Positions 39,182 through 49,671 of a stretch of 64,000 nt of DNA are shown here, one piece after another. The DNA comes from Pantoea sp. GD03673 (GTDB lineage: Bacteria; Pseudomonadota; Gammaproteobacteria; Enterobacterales; Enterobacteriaceae), in the NCBI RefSeq assembly GCF_029844725.1, contig NZ_JAOCKJ010000007.1, positions 186,001 to 250,000 on the forward strand, in the 5' to 3' direction. Position numbers and translations under genes: made by a program. Positions within the stretch are counted from its first letter, which is position 1, and every line of letters starts with the position of its first letter. The notes under the pieces were generated by a model. That model was not told the DNA's origin. It was given only the letters and a program-made list of their open reading frames with translations, and did not search any database.

Positions 39182-40135
39182 ATGTATACCAAAATTATCG
39201 GTACGGGCAGTTATCTGCCCAGCCAGGTTCGCACCAATGCCGATCTGGAAAAAATGGTGGAGACGTCGGACGAGTGGATTGTTACCCGTACCGGCATCCG
39301 TGAGCGTCGTATTGCAGCGCCTGACGAAACCGTCGCCACCATGGGATTCAGCGCGGCGCAACGCGCGCTTGAAATGGCAGGCATTGAAGCGAACGATGTT
39401 GGGCTGATTATTGTCGCCACAACCTCTTCCAGCCATGCCTTCCCCAGCTCCGCCTGCATGATCCAGCAAATGCTGGAGATCAAAGATTGCGCGGCGTTTG
39501 ACCTCGCTGCTGCCTGTGCAGGTTTCACCTATGCACTGAGCGTGGCCGATCAATACATCAAAAATGGCGCGGTTAAGCATGCTCTGGTTATCGGCGCTGA
39601 TGTCCTGGCGCGTGCGCTGGATCCGGAAGATCGCGGCACCATCATCCTGTTTGGTGATGGCGCGGGTGCGGTCGTGCTGGGCCAGAGTGAAGAGCAGGGC
39701 ATTATCTCTACCCACCTTCATGCTGATGGTCGCTATGCGCAGCTACTGACGCTCCCGTATCAGGATCGTGCCCATCAGGATCAGCCTGCCTACGTCACCA
39801 TGGCTGGCAACGAAGTCTTCAAGGTCGCCGTTACCGAACTGGCCCACATCGTTGATGAAACGCTGCAGGCAAACAATCTCGATCGTGAAATGCTGGACTG
39901 GCTGGTGCCGCATCAGGCAAACCTGCGCATTATCAGCGCTACCGCGAAAAAACTCGGCATGACCATGGATAAAGTGGTCGTCACACTGGATCGCCATGGC
40001 AATACCTCTGCGGCATCGGTGCCAAGCGCACTGGATGAAGCGGTTCGTGATGGCCGCATCAAACCCGGACACCTTATTCTGCTGGAAGCCTTTGGTGGTG
40101 GATTCACCTGGGGTTCTGCGCTGGTTCGCTTTTGA
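39182..40135 (+). CDS. fabH: 3-oxoacyl-ACP synthase III
   Basis: FabH starts fatty-acid synthesis by condensing acetyl-CoA with malonyl-ACP. The catalytic Cys is C112 in [13 protein letters not shown], the His lies in [13 protein letters not shown], and the Asn in the [14 protein letters not shown] stretch. The length of 317 residues equals E. coli. The ATG follows the plsX stop directly. Confidence 0.97.
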   Translation: MYTKIIGTGSYLPSQVRTNADLEKMVETSDEWIVTRTGIRERRIAAPDETVATMGFSAAQRALEMAGIEANDVGLIIVATTSSSHAFPSSACMIQQMLEIKDCAAFDLAAACAGFTYALSVADQYIKNGAVKHALVIGADVLARALDPEDRGTIILFGDGAGAVVLGQSEEQGIISTHLHADGRYAQLLTLPYQDRAHQDQPAYVTMAGNEVFKVAVTELAHIVDETLQANNLDREMLDWLVPHQANLRIISATAKKLGMTMDKVVVTLDRHGNTSAASVPSALDEAVRDGRIKPGHLILLEAFGGGFTWGSALVRF

Positions 40136-40151
40136 TTGACAGGAACGTAAG

Positions 40152-41084
40152 ATGACGCAATTTGCATTTGTTTTTCCGGGTCAGGGTTCACAGACCGTGG
40201 GCATGCTGACTGAATTAGCGGCGACGTATCCGCTGGTAGAAGAGACCTTCCGTGAAGCCTCTGATGCGCTGGGCTATGACCTGTGGCAGTTAGTGAGTCA
40301 GGGTCCGGCTGAAGAGCTGAACAAAACCTGGCAGACCCAGCCTGCACTGTTAGCCGCGTCAGTGGCTATTTACCGTGTCTGGCAGCAGCAGGGCGGTGAA
40401 CAGCCAGCCGTAATGGCCGGTCACAGCCTGGGCGAATATTCTGCGCTGGTTTGTGCGGGTGTGATTAACTTTGCGGATGCCGTGAAGCTGGTTGAACTGC
40501 GCGGCAAACTGATGCAGGAAGCGGTGCCAGAAGGCACCGGCGCGATGCAGGCGATTATTGGCCTGGATGACGCGGCTATCCGTAAAGCCTGTGAAGAAAG
40601 TGCACAGGGCCAGGTTGTTTCACCGGTTAACTTCAACTCGCCAGGCCAGGTGGTCATTGCGGGAAACAAAGAAGCCGTTGAACGTGCAGGTGCTGCCTGC
40701 AAAGCTGCGGGCGCTAAGCGTGCGCTGCCGCTGCCGGTCAGCGTGCCTTCTCACTGCGCACTGATGAAACCCGCTGCGGATAAACTGGCGGTTGCCCTGG
40801 AGAGCATTACCTTTAATGCGCCTGCGGTGCCGGTGATCAATAACGTCGATGTGAAAGCGGAAACTGACGCTGCGGCTATCCGGCATGCGCTGGTTCGTCA
40901 GCTCTACAGCCCGGTTCGCTGGACCGAGAGCGTGGAAGCGATGGCGGCACAGGGCGTGACGCAACTGCTGGAGATGGGACCAGGCAAAGTCCTGACCGGT
41001 CTGACCAAACGTATTGTGGATAGCCTGACTGCGGCTGCCGTTAACGATACTGCATCCCTGACGGCTGCACTCGGTAAGGAATAA
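40152..41084 (+). CDS. fabD: Malonyl-CoA-ACP transacylase
   Basis: FabD loads malonate from CoA onto acyl carrier protein. The catalytic Ser is S92 in GHSLGEYSALV; the His partner lies in VSVPSHCALM. The N-terminal FVFPGQGSQTVGML is the usual oxyanion segment. The length of 310 residues is near E. coli (309). A ribosome site AGGAACG precedes it. Confidence 0.97.
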   Translation: MTQFAFVFPGQGSQTVGMLTELAATYPLVEETFREASDALGYDLWQLVSQGPAEELNKTWQTQPALLAASVAIYRVWQQQGGEQPAVMAGHSLGEYSALVCAGVINFADAVKLVELRGKLMQEAVPEGTGAMQAIIGLDDAAIRKACEESAQGQVVSPVNFNSPGQVVIAGNKEAVERAGAACKAAGAKRALPLPVSVPSHCALMKPAADKLAVALESITFNAPAVPVINNVDVKAETDAAAIRHALVRQLYSPVRWTESVEAMAAQGVTQLLEMGPGKVLTGLTKRIVDSLTAAAVNDTASLTAALGKE

Positions 41085-41094
41085 GAGGAAAATC

Positions 41095-41829
41095 ATGAGC
41101 TTTGAAGGTAAAGTTGCGCTGGTTACCGGCGCGAGTCGCGGCATTGGTCGTGCGATTGCAGAAACACTGGCGGCACGGGGTGCCAAAGTGGTGGGTACTG
41201 CAACCAGCCAGAGTGGTGCCGACGCCATCAGCGCTTACCTTGGCGACAAGGGTAAAGGCCTGTTACTGAACGTGACTGACGCTGACTCAATTAACAGCGT
41301 TTTAGAGAATATTCGCGCTGAATTTGGCGAAGTGGATATTTTAGTCAATAATGCAGGCATTACGCGTGATAATCTTCTCATGCGCATGAAGGACGATGAG
41401 TGGGAGGATATCCTGGATACTAACCTCACATCGGTATTCCGTCTTTCAAAGGCGGTCCTGCGTGCCATGATGAAAAAGCGCGTGGGCCGTATCATCACCA
41501 TTGGTTCCGTTGTTGGCACCATGGGTAACGCGGGTCAGGCAAACTACGCCGCAGCAAAAGCGGGTTTGATTGGCTTTAGCAAATCACTGGCGCGCGAAAT
41601 CGCGTCACGTGGCATTACCGTCAACGTCGTGGCTCCAGGCTTTATTGAGACTGACATGACGCGGGCACTGAACGAAGATCAACGTTCCGGTATTTTGGCG
41701 GAAGTCCCTGCGGGTCGCTTAGGCGAAGCACAGGAAATCGCCAATGCTGTCGCATTTTTAGCCTCTGACGAAGCAGCCTACATCACAGGTGAAACGCTGC
41801 ACGTCAATGGCGGAATGTACATGGTCTGA
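41095..41829 (+). CDS. fabG: 3-oxoacyl-ACP reductase FabG
   Basis: FabG is the NADPH-dependent short-chain reductase of the elongation cycle. It has the cofactor motif [24 protein letters not shown], and the catalytic triad S138, Y151 and K155 in [12 protein letters not shown]. The length of 244 residues is identical to E. coli. The ribosome site AAGAGGAAAATC lies just upstream. Confidence 0.98.
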   Translation: MSFEGKVALVTGASRGIGRAIAETLAARGAKVVGTATSQSGADAISAYLGDKGKGLLLNVTDADSINSVLENIRAEFGEVDILVNNAGITRDNLLMRMKDDEWEDILDTNLTSVFRLSKAVLRAMMKKRVGRIITIGSVVGTMGNAGQANYAAAKAGLIGFSKSLAREIASRGITVNVVAPGFIETDMTRALNEDQRSGILAEVPAGRLGEAQEIANAVAFLASDEAAYITGETLHVNGGMYMV

Positions 41830-41983
41830 TAAATCACGAAATCATTTGCTTTATTTGCGGTTAAAACCGCAAAATAACGCAAAATCGTGGTTCGACCAGC
41901 CGGGATTTTGTTGCATCTTTTTCACCATTTTATACACTACGAAAACCATCGCGAAAGCGAGTTTTGATAGGAAATTAAATAGT

Positions 41984-42220
41984 ATGAGCGATATCGAACA
42001 ACGCGTTAAGAAAATCATCAGTGAGCAGCTGGGTGTGAAAGAGGAAGAAGTCACCAACTCTGCATCTTTCGTAGAAGACCTGGGTGCCGATTCTCTTGAT
42101 ACCGTTGAGCTGGTGATGGCTCTGGAAGAAGAGTTTGATACTGAGATTCCAGACGAAGAAGCTGAGAAAATCACTACCGTTCAGGCAGCGATCGACTACA
42201 TCAATAGCCATAAAGGCTAA
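41984..42220 (+). CDS. acpP: Acyl carrier protein
   Basis: Acidic carrier protein of 78 residues that holds growing acyl chains on a phosphopantetheine arm. The attachment Ser is in [20 protein letters not shown] (residue 37 counting Met). The start [11 protein letters not shown] is set by homology and a TAGGAAA ribosome site; the open frame further upstream is non-coding. The 154-bp gap after fabG probably contains a strong separate promoter, as acpP is highly expressed. A terminator follows. Confidence 0.98.
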   Translation: MSDIEQRVKKIISEQLGVKEEEVTNSASFVEDLGADSLDTVELVMALEEEFDTEIPDEEAEKITTVQAAIDYINSHKG

Positions 42221-42230
42221 TGAATATCTT

Positions 42231-42261
42231 CAGGCGGTCGCTCGACCGCCTGATTTTTTTG
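42231..42261 (+). terminator. Terminator or attenuator between acpP and fabF
   Basis: A perfect 9-bp stem, CAGGCGGTC-GCTC-GACCGCCTG, is followed by ATTTTTTT. It would end most acpP transcripts and lower fabF expression relative to acpP. Confidence 0.88.
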
Positions 42262-42305
42262 TTTGTCCCACATAGTTCCCTATTTCCCCTCCCTGGAGGA
42301 CGAAC

Positions 42306-43547
42306 GTGTCTAAGCGTCGTGTAGTTGTGACTGGTCTTGGCATGTTGTCTCCTGTCGGCAATACCGTAGAGTCTACCTGGAGTGCTCTCCTTGCCGGTCA
42401 GAGCGGCATTACCCTGATCGACCATTTTGATACCAGTGCTTATGCAACCCGTTTTGCAGGTCTGGTAAGAGATTTTAATTGTGATGACTACATCTCGCGC
42501 AAAGATCAGCGCAAGATGGATGAGTTCATCCAATACGGCATTGTGGCTGGTATTCAGGCCATGCAGGACAGCGGTCTGGTTGTGACCGAGGAAAATGCAG
42601 GCCGTATGGGTGCAGCGATTGGTTCCGGCATTGGCGGTTTAGGTCTGATTGAAGAGAATCATACTTCGCTGGTCAACGGCGGTCCGCGCAAAATCAGCCC
42701 ATTCTTTGTGCCTTCAACCATCGTTAACATGGTGGCGGGTCATCTGACCATCATGTATGGCCTGAAAGGCCCAAGCATCTCTATTGCGACAGCCTGTACC
42801 TCTGGCGTCCATAACATCGGTCATGCTGCACGTATCATCGCCTATAACGATGCTGACGTGATGCTGGCGGGTGGTACAGAGAAAGCCAGTACGCCATTAG
42901 GCGTCGGTGGTTTTGGTGCTGCACGTGCGCTCTCAACCCGTAACGAAAACCCGCAGGCGGCAAGCCGTCCGTGGGACAAAGATCGTGACGGTTTTGTGCT
43001 GGGCGACGGTGCCGGTATCGTGGTGCTGGAAGAGTACGAACACGCGAAAAAACGTGGCGCGAAAATTTATGCAGAAATCGTTGGTTTCGGCATGAGCAGC
43101 GACGCTTACCACATGACATCACCACCGGAAAACGGTTCAGGTGCGGCGGCAGCGATGGTTAACGCGCTGCGTGACGCTCAGCTGGATCCGGCGCAGATCG
43201 GCTATGTCAACGCACACGGCACCTCAACGCCGGCGGGTGATAAAGCAGAAGCGCAGGCGGTGAAATCAGTGTTTGGTGCGGCAGCACAAAGCGTGATGGT
43301 CAGCTCGACCAAGTCGATGACCGGTCACCTGCTGGGTGCAGCAGGCGCAGTTGAATCGATCTACTCGATTCTGGCGCTGCGCGATCAGGCCGTTCCACCG
43401 ACCATTAACCTCGACAATCCGGATGAGGGCTGCGATCTCGACTTCGTGCCGCACACCGCACGTCAGGTTTCCGGCCTGGAGTATACCCTGTGTAACTCCT
43501 TCGGTTTCGGCGGTACCAACGGTTCATTGATCTTCCGTAAAGTGTAA
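42306..43547 (+). CDS. fabF: 3-oxoacyl-ACP synthase II
   Basis: FabF elongates acyl-ACP, especially the palmitoleate to cis-vaccenate step used in temperature control of membrane fluidity. The catalytic Cys is in [11 protein letters not shown] (C164 with Met), the His residues in [11 protein letters not shown] and [11 protein letters not shown], the Lys in SSTKSMTGH. It uses a GTG start ([14 protein letters not shown]) with GGAGGA upstream, as in E. coli. Length 413 residues. Confidence 0.97.
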   Translation: MSKRRVVVTGLGMLSPVGNTVESTWSALLAGQSGITLIDHFDTSAYATRFAGLVRDFNCDDYISRKDQRKMDEFIQYGIVAGIQAMQDSGLVVTEENAGRMGAAIGSGIGGLGLIEENHTSLVNGGPRKISPFFVPSTIVNMVAGHLTIMYGLKGPSISIATACTSGVHNIGHAARIIAYNDADVMLAGGTEKASTPLGVGGFGAARALSTRNENPQAASRPWDKDRDGFVLGDGAGIVVLEEYEHAKKRGAKIYAEIVGFGMSSDAYHMTSPPENGSGAAAAMVNALRDAQLDPAQIGYVNAHGTSTPAGDKAEAQAVKSVFGAAAQSVMVSSTKSMTGHLLGAAGAVESIYSILALRDQAVPPTINLDNPDEGCDLDFVPHTARQVSGLEYTLCNSFGFGGTNGSLIFRKV

Positions 43548-43561
43548 TCGTTGTTGATTGC

Positions 43562-43592
43562 TAAAAAGGCCCGCGATGCGGGCCTTTTTTTA
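43562..43592 (+). terminator. Terminator after fabF
   Basis: The stem AAAGGCCCGC-GAT-GCGGGCCTTT is followed by a T-run, 15 bp past the fabF stop and before pabC. Confidence 0.88.
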
Positions 43593-43638
43593 TCCTGCAG
43601 AATGCGCTGAAATCACAAGTCACGCGCAGGAGAGAACC

Positions 43639-44454
43639 ATGTGGATTAACGGAATGAAACACCCGACGCTGCCCGCCAGCGATCGTGGCCTGCAGTTCGG
43701 CGACGGGTGCTTTACCACCGCCGCCGTGCATCAGGGTAAAATTGCATTGCTGAAGAGCCATATCCAGCGCCTCAAAGAGGGGTGTGAGCCGTTATGGATT
43801 AGCGGCGTTGACTGGAATCAGCTTGAGGCTGAGATGAAACAGGCTGCGCATGACCAGGCGCAGGCGGTGCTGAAAGTGATTATCAGTGCGGGCAGCGGCG
43901 GACGGGGTTATAGCCGCTCAGGCTGCGGTGAGCCGACGCGGATCGTCTCATTAGCGCCATGGCCGCAGCACTACGCCGGGTTACAGCAGCGTGGCGCTTC
44001 CCTCCGGATCAGCCCGATTCGTCTGGCGCGCAACCCGCAGTTTGCCGGTATCAAGCACCTCAATCGTCTTGAGCAGGTGATGATCCGGGCTCATCTTGAC
44101 CAGACAGACGCCGACGAGGCGCTGGTGCTTGACACTGAAGGTTGGGTGGTGGAATGCTGTGCGGCCAATTTATTCTGGCGGCAGGGCAGTCACATTTTTA
44201 CGCCCGATGTATCCGCCTCAGGCGTGGATGGCATTATGCGGCGAAGTCTGATGGCGCAACTTGCAACAGCAGGTCAGGCTTGTCAGGTGATAAAAAGCGA
44301 ACCGGCACAGCTGCTGGCCGCCGATGAAGTGGTGATATGTAACGCGCTGATGCCGGTTCTGCCGGTCCGACAGATAGAGGCCGTACAGTTTACTGAGCGC
44401 TCGCTGTTTAATCAGTTGCACGCAAGCTGTAAAATGATAATGGATGCATCATGA
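43639..44454 (+). CDS. pabC: Aminodeoxychorismate lyase
   Basis: PabC splits 4-amino-4-deoxychorismate into p-aminobenzoate and pyruvate for folate synthesis, using pyridoxal phosphate. The 271-residue product has the PLP lysine in [11 protein letters not shown] (K139) and [20 protein letters not shown], the class-IV aminotransferase signature. The ATG at 43639 has AGGAG at the right distance. The frame is open back to 43558, but that part lies over the fabF terminator. The stop overlaps the mltG start by 4 bp (ATGA). Confidence 0.96.
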   Translation: MWINGMKHPTLPASDRGLQFGDGCFTTAAVHQGKIALLKSHIQRLKEGCEPLWISGVDWNQLEAEMKQAAHDQAQAVLKVIISAGSGGRGYSRSGCGEPTRIVSLAPWPQHYAGLQQRGASLRISPIRLARNPQFAGIKHLNRLEQVMIRAHLDQTDADEALVLDTEGWVVECCAANLFWRQGSHIFTPDVSASGVDGIMRRSLMAQLATAGQACQVIKSEPAQLLAADEVVICNALMPVLPVRQIEAVQFTERSLFNQLHASCKMIMDAS

Positions 44455-45470
44455 TTCGAAGCAAAAAAATTCTCGTCAGCCTGCTGGCGATTGTGGGTCT
44501 CGCGGCTGTGCTGAGTTACTGGCAGGTTAAGCAGTTTGCAGCTACCCCGTTGGCCATTAAGCAGGAAACAATCTACACATTGCCAGCCGGCACGGGCCGG
44601 GTCGCGCTTCAGGCGCAACTGGAAGAGAAGAAGATTATCCCACGCAGCATCTGGTTTGATGCGCTGCTGCGTCTTGAGCCGGAACTGGCAACCTTTAAAG
44701 CGGGCACCTATCGCCTGGAGCCAGCCATGACGGTGCGTTCGCTGTTACAGCTTCTGGCCAGCGGTAAAGAGGCGCAGTTCCCGGTGCGGTTTGTAGAAGG
44801 CCAGCGGCTGAAGGAGTGGCTGAGCGAGCTGCGGAAAGCGCCCTATATCCGGCATACCCTGAAAGATGATCAGTTCGCCACCCTTGCCAGCGCACTGAAA
44901 ATCGGCCCTGAGCAGCTGGAGGGCAACTTTTTCCCGGACACCTACCTCTACACGGCTAATACGACCGATATGGCGCTGCTGCAGCGCGCACATGATCGGA
45001 TGAAGAAAACCATCGATGAGGTGTGGCAGGGACGAGCGGATAATCTGCCCTATAAAACGCCACAGGATCTGGTGACGATGGCCTCCATCATAGAGAAGGA
45101 GACCGGCGTCAGCGAAGAGCGCGCGCGCGTTGCCTCGGTGTTTATCAATCGCCTTCGCACGGGCATGCGTTTGCAGACCGATCCCACGGTGATCTATGGC
45201 ATGGGCGACAGCTATAACGGCACGCTGACCCGCAAAGATCTTGAAACGGCCAGCACTTACAATACGTATATGATTAACGGCCTGCCGCCGGGTCCGATTG
45301 CGATGCCAGGCAAAGCCTCACTGCAGGCCGCGGCCCATCCCGAGAAAACGAACTATCTCTACTTTGTTGCAGACGGCAAGGGCGGGCATACTTTTACGAC
45401 CAACCTCGCCAGCCATAACAAGGCGGTGCAGGTCTACCGGCAGACGCTGAAGGAAAAAAATGCACAGTAA
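44451..45470 (+). CDS. mltG: Endolytic murein transglycosylase MltG (YceG)
   Basis: MltG cuts nascent glycan strands at the inner membrane and so sets glycan length. One N-terminal membrane helix ([18 protein letters not shown]) is followed by a LysM-like part and the catalytic domain, with Glu near residue 217 in [36 protein letters not shown] and [17 protein letters not shown] are typical. Length 339 residues (E. coli 340). The 3' end overlaps tmk by 11 bp. Confidence 0.97.
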   Translation: MIRSKKILVSLLAIVGLAAVLSYWQVKQFAATPLAIKQETIYTLPAGTGRVALQAQLEEKKIIPRSIWFDALLRLEPELATFKAGTYRLEPAMTVRSLLQLLASGKEAQFPVRFVEGQRLKEWLSELRKAPYIRHTLKDDQFATLASALKIGPEQLEGNFFPDTYLYTANTTDMALLQRAHDRMKKTIDEVWQGRADNLPYKTPQDLVTMASIIEKETGVSEERARVASVFINRLRTGMRLQTDPTVIYGMGDSYNGTLTRKDLETASTYNTYMINGLPPGPIAMPGKASLQAAAHPEKTNYLYFVADGKGGHTFTTNLASHNKAVQVYRQTLKEKNAQ

Positions 45471-46092
45471 GTTTATCGTCATTGAAGGCCTGGAAGGCGC
45501 CGGAAAAACCACCGCGCGCGAGGCCATTGTCGCGACGCTGCGCGCCCGTGGTATCAGCGATCTGGTCTTTACCCGGGAGCCTGGCGGTACGCCGCTGGCA
45601 GAACAGTTGCGGGTGCTGGTCAAGCAGGGCATTGAGGGTGAGCAGGTCACGGATAAAGCCGAACTGCTGATGCTCTATGCGGCGCGGGTTCAGCTGGTTG
45701 AAACGGTGATTAAACCGGCACTGGCTCGTGGTGCCTGGGTCATCGGCGATCGTCACGATCTCTCCTCCCAGGCTTATCAGGGTGGCGGCCGGGGTCTGGA
45801 CAGCGAGCTGATGCAAACGCTGCGCGATACGGTGTTAGGCGACTTCCGTCCCGATCTGACGCTCTATCTTGATGTCACCCCTGAGATCGGTTTGCAGCGC
45901 GCCCGTGCGCGTGGCGAGCTGGACCGTATCGAGCAGGAGTCGCTGCGCTTCTTTGAGCGCACCCGCGCCCGCTATCTGGCACTGGCCGCAGACGATCCCA
46001 CCATTCTCACCATTGATGCAACCCAGTCGCTGGCAGATGTGACAGCGTCACTTCACGCGGCGCTGGACCGCTGGCTGGCGGAGCAGGCGTGA
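45460..46092 (+). CDS. tmk: Thymidylate kinase
   Basis: Tmk phosphorylates dTMP to dTDP. The P-loop is [14 protein letters not shown] near residues 6-19, the substrate DR motif is [15 protein letters not shown], and [19 protein letters not shown] is conserved. A lid region with [12 protein letters not shown] follows the E. coli pattern. Length 210 residues (E. coli 213). Overlaps mltG upstream and holB downstream. Confidence 0.96.
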   Translation: MHSKFIVIEGLEGAGKTTAREAIVATLRARGISDLVFTREPGGTPLAEQLRVLVKQGIEGEQVTDKAELLMLYAARVQLVETVIKPALARGAWVIGDRHDLSSQAYQGGGRGLDSELMQTLRDTVLGDFRPDLTLYLDVTPEIGLQRARARGELDRIEQESLRFFERTRARYLALAADDPTILTIDATQSLADVTASLHAALDRWLAEQA

Positions 46093-47081
46093 TGAACTGG
46101 TATCCGTGGCTGAATCAGCCTTATCGCCAGGTGATTGGCCAGCATCAGGAGAATCGTGCGCATCATGCGCTGTTGATCCAGGCGATGCCGGGCATGGGTG
46201 ATGAAGCGCTGGTCTGGGGGATGAGCCGCTGGCTGATGTGTCAGCAGCCGGATGGCCTGAAAAGTTGCGGAGAGTGCCACGGATGCCAGCTGATGCAGGC
46301 CAGCACCCATCCTGACTGGTATCGGTTAGAGGCGGAGAAGGGCAAAAGTACCCTGGGTATCGATGCGGTGCGGCAGGTGACAGAAAAAATGTATCACTTT
46401 GGTCAGCAGGGCGGCGCAAAAGTAGTCTGGCTGCCGGATGCCGCGCAGCTTTCAGAAGCGGCAGCTAACGCCCTGCTAAAAACGCTGGAAGAGCCGCCAG
46501 CCAACAGCTGGTTTTTCCTCAGCAGCCGCGATCCATCACGTCTGCTGGCCACACTGCGCAGTCGCTGCATGACGCTGCATCTGACGCCGCCCGATGAAGG
46601 ACAGAGTCTGCTCTGGCTGAAGAAACACGCTTCGCACGATGAACAGATGCTGCTGGCGGCGCTGCGCCTGAGTGCGGGTGCGCCTGGGGCGGCGCTTAGC
46701 CTGCTGGAGAACGGGCCGTGGCAGGCACGGCAAAAGCTTTGCGACGCACTGCCCGCTGCGTTGCAGCAGGACATCCTGCAACTGCTGCCTGTGCTGAATG
46801 CTGACGATGCGGCAGCACGTATCGGCTGGCTGCTCTCTTTGCTGCTGGATGCGATGAAATGGCAGCAAAATGCAGGTCAGTGGCTGAGTAATATTGACCG
46901 TCAGGACGTGGTGCGGTTGCTGGCCGGATACTTTTCCGCCAGTGCCCTCAACAACAGCACCCAGGCGTGGATGCACTGCCGCGAGCAGTTACTGCATGTG
47001 GCGTCAGTAAATCGCGAATTATTGCTGACCGATCAGCTTCTGAGCTGGGCGGACAAACGCAAGCCCGCGCAGGTGAGCTAA
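46092..47081 (+). CDS. holB: DNA polymerase III subunit delta-prime
   Basis: HolB is part of the clamp loader that places the beta clamp on DNA. The Zn-binding segment has Cys residues in LKSCGECHGCQLMQ, and the SRC-type motif TLRSRC is present. The ATG at 46092 ([13 protein letters not shown]) overlaps the tmk stop as ATGA; a GTG three bases upstream is also possible. Length 329 residues (E. coli 334). Confidence 0.95.
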   Translation: MNWYPWLNQPYRQVIGQHQENRAHHALLIQAMPGMGDEALVWGMSRWLMCQQPDGLKSCGECHGCQLMQASTHPDWYRLEAEKGKSTLGIDAVRQVTEKMYHFGQQGGAKVVWLPDAAQLSEAAANALLKTLEEPPANSWFFLSSRDPSRLLATLRSRCMTLHLTPPDEGQSLLWLKKHASHDEQMLLAALRLSAGAPGAALSLLENGPWQARQKLCDALPAALQQDILQLLPVLNADDAAARIGWLLSLLLDAMKWQQNAGQWLSNIDRQDVVRLLAGYFSASALNNSTQAWMHCREQLLHVASVNRELLLTDQLLSWADKRKPAQVS

Positions 47082-47099
47082 ACCTATCTGAGAGTAATT

Positions 47100-47891
47100 A
47101 TGTTTATTGTGGATTCCCATTGCCATCTTGATGGCCTGGATTATGAAAAGAACCATCGTGACCTCGATGATGTGATCGCTAAAGCAGCGGCACGTGATGT
47201 GAAATTTATGCTGGCCATTGCCACCACGCTGCCGGGTTTCCATACCCTTAAGCGTCTGGTCGGCGATCGGAAAAATATTGCGCTCTCCTGTGGTGTGCAT
47301 CCGCTGAATCAGGAAGAAGCCTATGACGTTGAGGCGTTTCGTCGGCTCTCTGCCGATCCTCAGGTGGTGGCGCTGGGTGAAACCGGCCTGGATTATCACT
47401 ATCAGCCAGAGACGAAGGATCAGCAACAACGCTCGTTCCGGGAACATATTCGTACCGGTATCGCGCTGAACAAGCCGATCATCGTTCACACCCGTGATGC
47501 ACGTGACGATACGCTGGCGATTCTGCGTGAAGAGCAGGTTGAACGCTGCGGCGGCGTGCTGCACTGCTTCACTGAGGATCAGCCCACCGCAGCAAAACTG
47601 CTGGATATGGGCTTTTATATCTCCTTTTCCGGTATCGTAACGTTCCGTAATGCTGAACAGTTACGTGAAGCGGCGCGTTATGTGCCGCTGGACCGGATGC
47701 TGGTGGAAACAGATTCACCTTATCTGGCCCCTGTGCCGTACCGTGGCAAAGAGAATCAGCCTGCTTATACGCGCGATGTTGCCGACTACCTGGCCGTGCT
47801 GAAAGGTGTCGATGTGGAAACGCTGGCCGCTGCCACTACGCAAAACTTCTCTACGCTGTTTCACATCCCCATGAGCCAGCTGGGCGCGTAA
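47100..47891 (+). CDS. ycfH: TatD family metal-dependent hydrolase YcfH
   Basis: Putative metal-dependent DNase or hydrolase of the TatD family; the true substrate is not known. Metal ligands appear in DSHCHLDGLDY (H7, H9), ALGETGLDYHY, PIIVHTRDA, VLHCFTE and LVETDSPYLAPVPYRGKENQ, which is the full set for the family. Length 263 residues. Last gene of the pabC operon; a terminator follows. Confidence 0.95.
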   Translation: MFIVDSHCHLDGLDYEKNHRDLDDVIAKAAARDVKFMLAIATTLPGFHTLKRLVGDRKNIALSCGVHPLNQEEAYDVEAFRRLSADPQVVALGETGLDYHYQPETKDQQQRSFREHIRTGIALNKPIIVHTRDARDDTLAILREEQVERCGGVLHCFTEDQPTAAKLLDMGFYISFSGIVTFRNAEQLREAARYVPLDRMLVETDSPYLAPVPYRGKENQPAYTRDVADYLAVLKGVDVETLAAATTQNFSTLFHIPMSQLGA

Positions 47892-47938
47892 CCGGCTTTT
47901 ATTTCAGTCTCTGTAATTAATCTGTAACCTGCCTGTAT

Positions 47939-47972
47939 GCCCCTGTTTTTTCAGACAGGGGCAGCTTTTTAT
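47939..47972 (+). terminator. Terminator after ycfH
   Basis: An 8-bp stem, GCCCCTGT (47939-47946) and ACAGGGGC (47955-47962), is followed by AGCTTTTTATT. Confidence 0.8.
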
Positions 47973-48034
47973 TGTCAATTACCGGTGCGGATCAGTAAGA
48001 AATTTCGTAAAGTGCGCACGTGCGATTGTCGAAA

Positions 48035-48050
48035 CGTGATAGCCATCAAA
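48035..48050 (+). promoter_or_regulatory. CRP site upstream of ptsG
   Basis: CGTGA-N6-TCAAA matches 8 of 10 key bases of the CRP consensus and reads almost as the E. coli ptsG activator site as I recall it. Confidence 0.75.
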
Positions 48051-48062
48051 GTAACAAAACGG

Positions 48063-48089
48063 GATTTATTTTACCCTTCGTAATAAATC
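48063..48089 (+). promoter_or_regulatory. Mlc operator candidate at ptsG promoter
   Basis: A perfect 8-bp inverted repeat, GATTTATT (48063-48070) and AATAAATC (48082-48089), has an 11-bp centre. Its shape and position fit the Mlc repressor site of E. coli ptsG. Confidence 0.7.
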
Positions 48090-48154
48090 AAAAGGCGGTC
48101 ACCGCCACCCCGGCAAAGAATCCTCCCTCTTTGCCACGCGCACTGCGCAAATAT

Positions 48155-48173
48155 GCACTCATACTCAGGAGCT
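48155..48173 (+). promoter_or_regulatory. SgrS small-RNA pairing site in ptsG leader
   Basis: The sequence CACTCATACTCAGGAGC just before the ptsG ATG reads almost as the E. coli stretch that pairs with SgrS sRNA under sugar-phosphate stress. It includes the ribosome site AGGAGC. The sRNA gene itself is not in this window. Confidence 0.72.
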
Positions 48174-48180
48174 TCACGCT

Positions 48181-49617
48181 ATGTTCAAAAATGCTTTTGC
48201 CAACCTTCAAAAGGTCGGTAAATCGCTGATGCTGCCGGTATCGGTTCTGCCGATTGCCGGGATTTTGTTAGGGGTCGGTTCAGCCAATTTCAGCTGGTTA
48301 CCTGCGGTGGTCTCGCATGTGATGGCAGAAGCGGGCGGATCGGTGTTCGCCAACATGCCGCTGATTTTTGCAATTGGTGTGGCGCTGGGCTTTACCAACA
48401 ATGACGGCGTTTCGGCGCTGGCAGCGGTAGTTGCCTATGGCATCATGGTGAAAACCATGGCGGTGGTTGCCCCGCTGGTTCTGCATTTACCGGCAGCGGA
48501 AATCGAGGCTAAACACCTTGCCGACACCGGGGTTCTGGGCGGCATTATCGCGGGCTCTATTGCCGCTTACATGTTTAACCGCTTCTATCGCATCAAGCTG
48601 CCGGAATATCTGGGCTTCTTTGCCGGTAAACGTTTTGTGCCGATTATCTCTGGCCTGGCGGCAATTGTACTGGGCGTGCTGCTCTCCTTTATCTGGCCAC
48701 CAGTGGGTGCTGCCATTCAGGAGTTCTCACAGTGGGCTGCTTATCAGAACCCGGTAGTTGCCTTTGGTATTTATGGCGTCGTTGAACGCGCTCTGGTGCC
48801 GTTTGGTCTGCATCACATCTGGAACGTTCCTTTCCAGATGCAGATTGGTGAATACACCAATGCAGCCGGTCAGGTGTTCCACGGCGATATTCCACGCTAT
48901 ATGGCGGGTGATCCGACGGCGGGTAAACTTTCTGGCGGCTTCCTGTTCAAAATGTATGGCCTGCCAGCGGCAGCGATTGCTATCTGGCATTCAGCGAAAC
49001 CTGAAAACCGTGCCAAAGTCGGCGGCATCATGATCTCAGCTGCGCTGACCTCATTCCTGACCGGTATCACCGAACCGATTGAATTCTCATTCATGTTCGT
49101 GGCCCCAATCCTGTATGTGATCCATGCACTGCTGGCAGGTCTGGCGTTCCCAATCTGTATTCTGCTCGGAATGCGTGATGGCACCAGCTTCTCACACGGT
49201 CTGATCGACTTTATCGTACTGAGTGGCAACAGCAGCAAAATCTGGCTGTTCCCGATTATCGGTATCATCTACGGTCTGGTTTACTACACCGTATTCCGTG
49301 TTCTGATCGCGAAACTGAATCTGAAAACCCCTGGCCGTGAAGAGACCAGCAGCAGCGAGCAATCTTCTGCGACCGGTACAGAGATGGCGGGCAAGCTGGT
49401 GGCCGCGTTTGGTGGTAAAGAGAACATCACTAACCTGGATGCCTGTATTACCCGTTTACGCGTTAGCGTCGCCGATGTGGCGAAAGTGGATCAGAGTGAA
49501 CTGAAAAACCTCGGCGCCCGTGGCGTGGTGGTTGCCGGTTCCGGCGTTCAGGCCATCTTCGGCACCAAATCCGATAACCTGAAAACCGATATGGATGATT
49601 ACATCCGCAGTATGTAA
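48181..49617 (+). CDS. ptsG: PTS glucose transporter subunit IIBC
   Basis: PtsG imports and phosphorylates glucose through the phosphotransferase system. The N-terminal EIIC part has about ten membrane helices, including the glucose site region [20 protein letters not shown]. The C-terminal EIIB domain carries the phosphocysteine C422 in [11 protein letters not shown]. Length 478 residues (E. coli 477). The upstream region keeps CRP, Mlc and SgrS elements. A terminator follows; K-12 has fhuE next, here replaced by a GH105 gene. Confidence 0.98.
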   Translation: MFKNAFANLQKVGKSLMLPVSVLPIAGILLGVGSANFSWLPAVVSHVMAEAGGSVFANMPLIFAIGVALGFTNNDGVSALAAVVAYGIMVKTMAVVAPLVLHLPAAEIEAKHLADTGVLGGIIAGSIAAYMFNRFYRIKLPEYLGFFAGKRFVPIISGLAAIVLGVLLSFIWPPVGAAIQEFSQWAAYQNPVVAFGIYGVVERALVPFGLHHIWNVPFQMQIGEYTNAAGQVFHGDIPRYMAGDPTAGKLSGGFLFKMYGLPAAAIAIWHSAKPENRAKVGGIMISAALTSFLTGITEPIEFSFMFVAPILYVIHALLAGLAFPICILLGMRDGTSFSHGLIDFIVLSGNSSKIWLFPIIGIIYGLVYYTVFRVLIAKLNLKTPGREETSSSEQSSATGTEMAGKLVAAFGGKENITNLDACITRLRVSVADVAKVDQSELKNLGARGVVVAGSGVQAIFGTKSDNLKTDMDDYIRSM

Positions 49618-49631
49618 TTCTTCAGCGAAAT

Positions 49632-49664
49632 GAAAAAGCCCCGCTAAGCGGGGCTTTTTTTTTG
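49632..49664. terminator. Bidirectional terminator after ptsG
   Basis: The 9-bp stem AAGCCCCGC-TAA-GCGGGGCTT is followed by a long T-run on the plus strand and TTTTTCA on the minus strand. It can end both ptsG and the leftward GH105 gene. Confidence 0.9.
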
Positions 49665-49671
49665 GCTGGTG

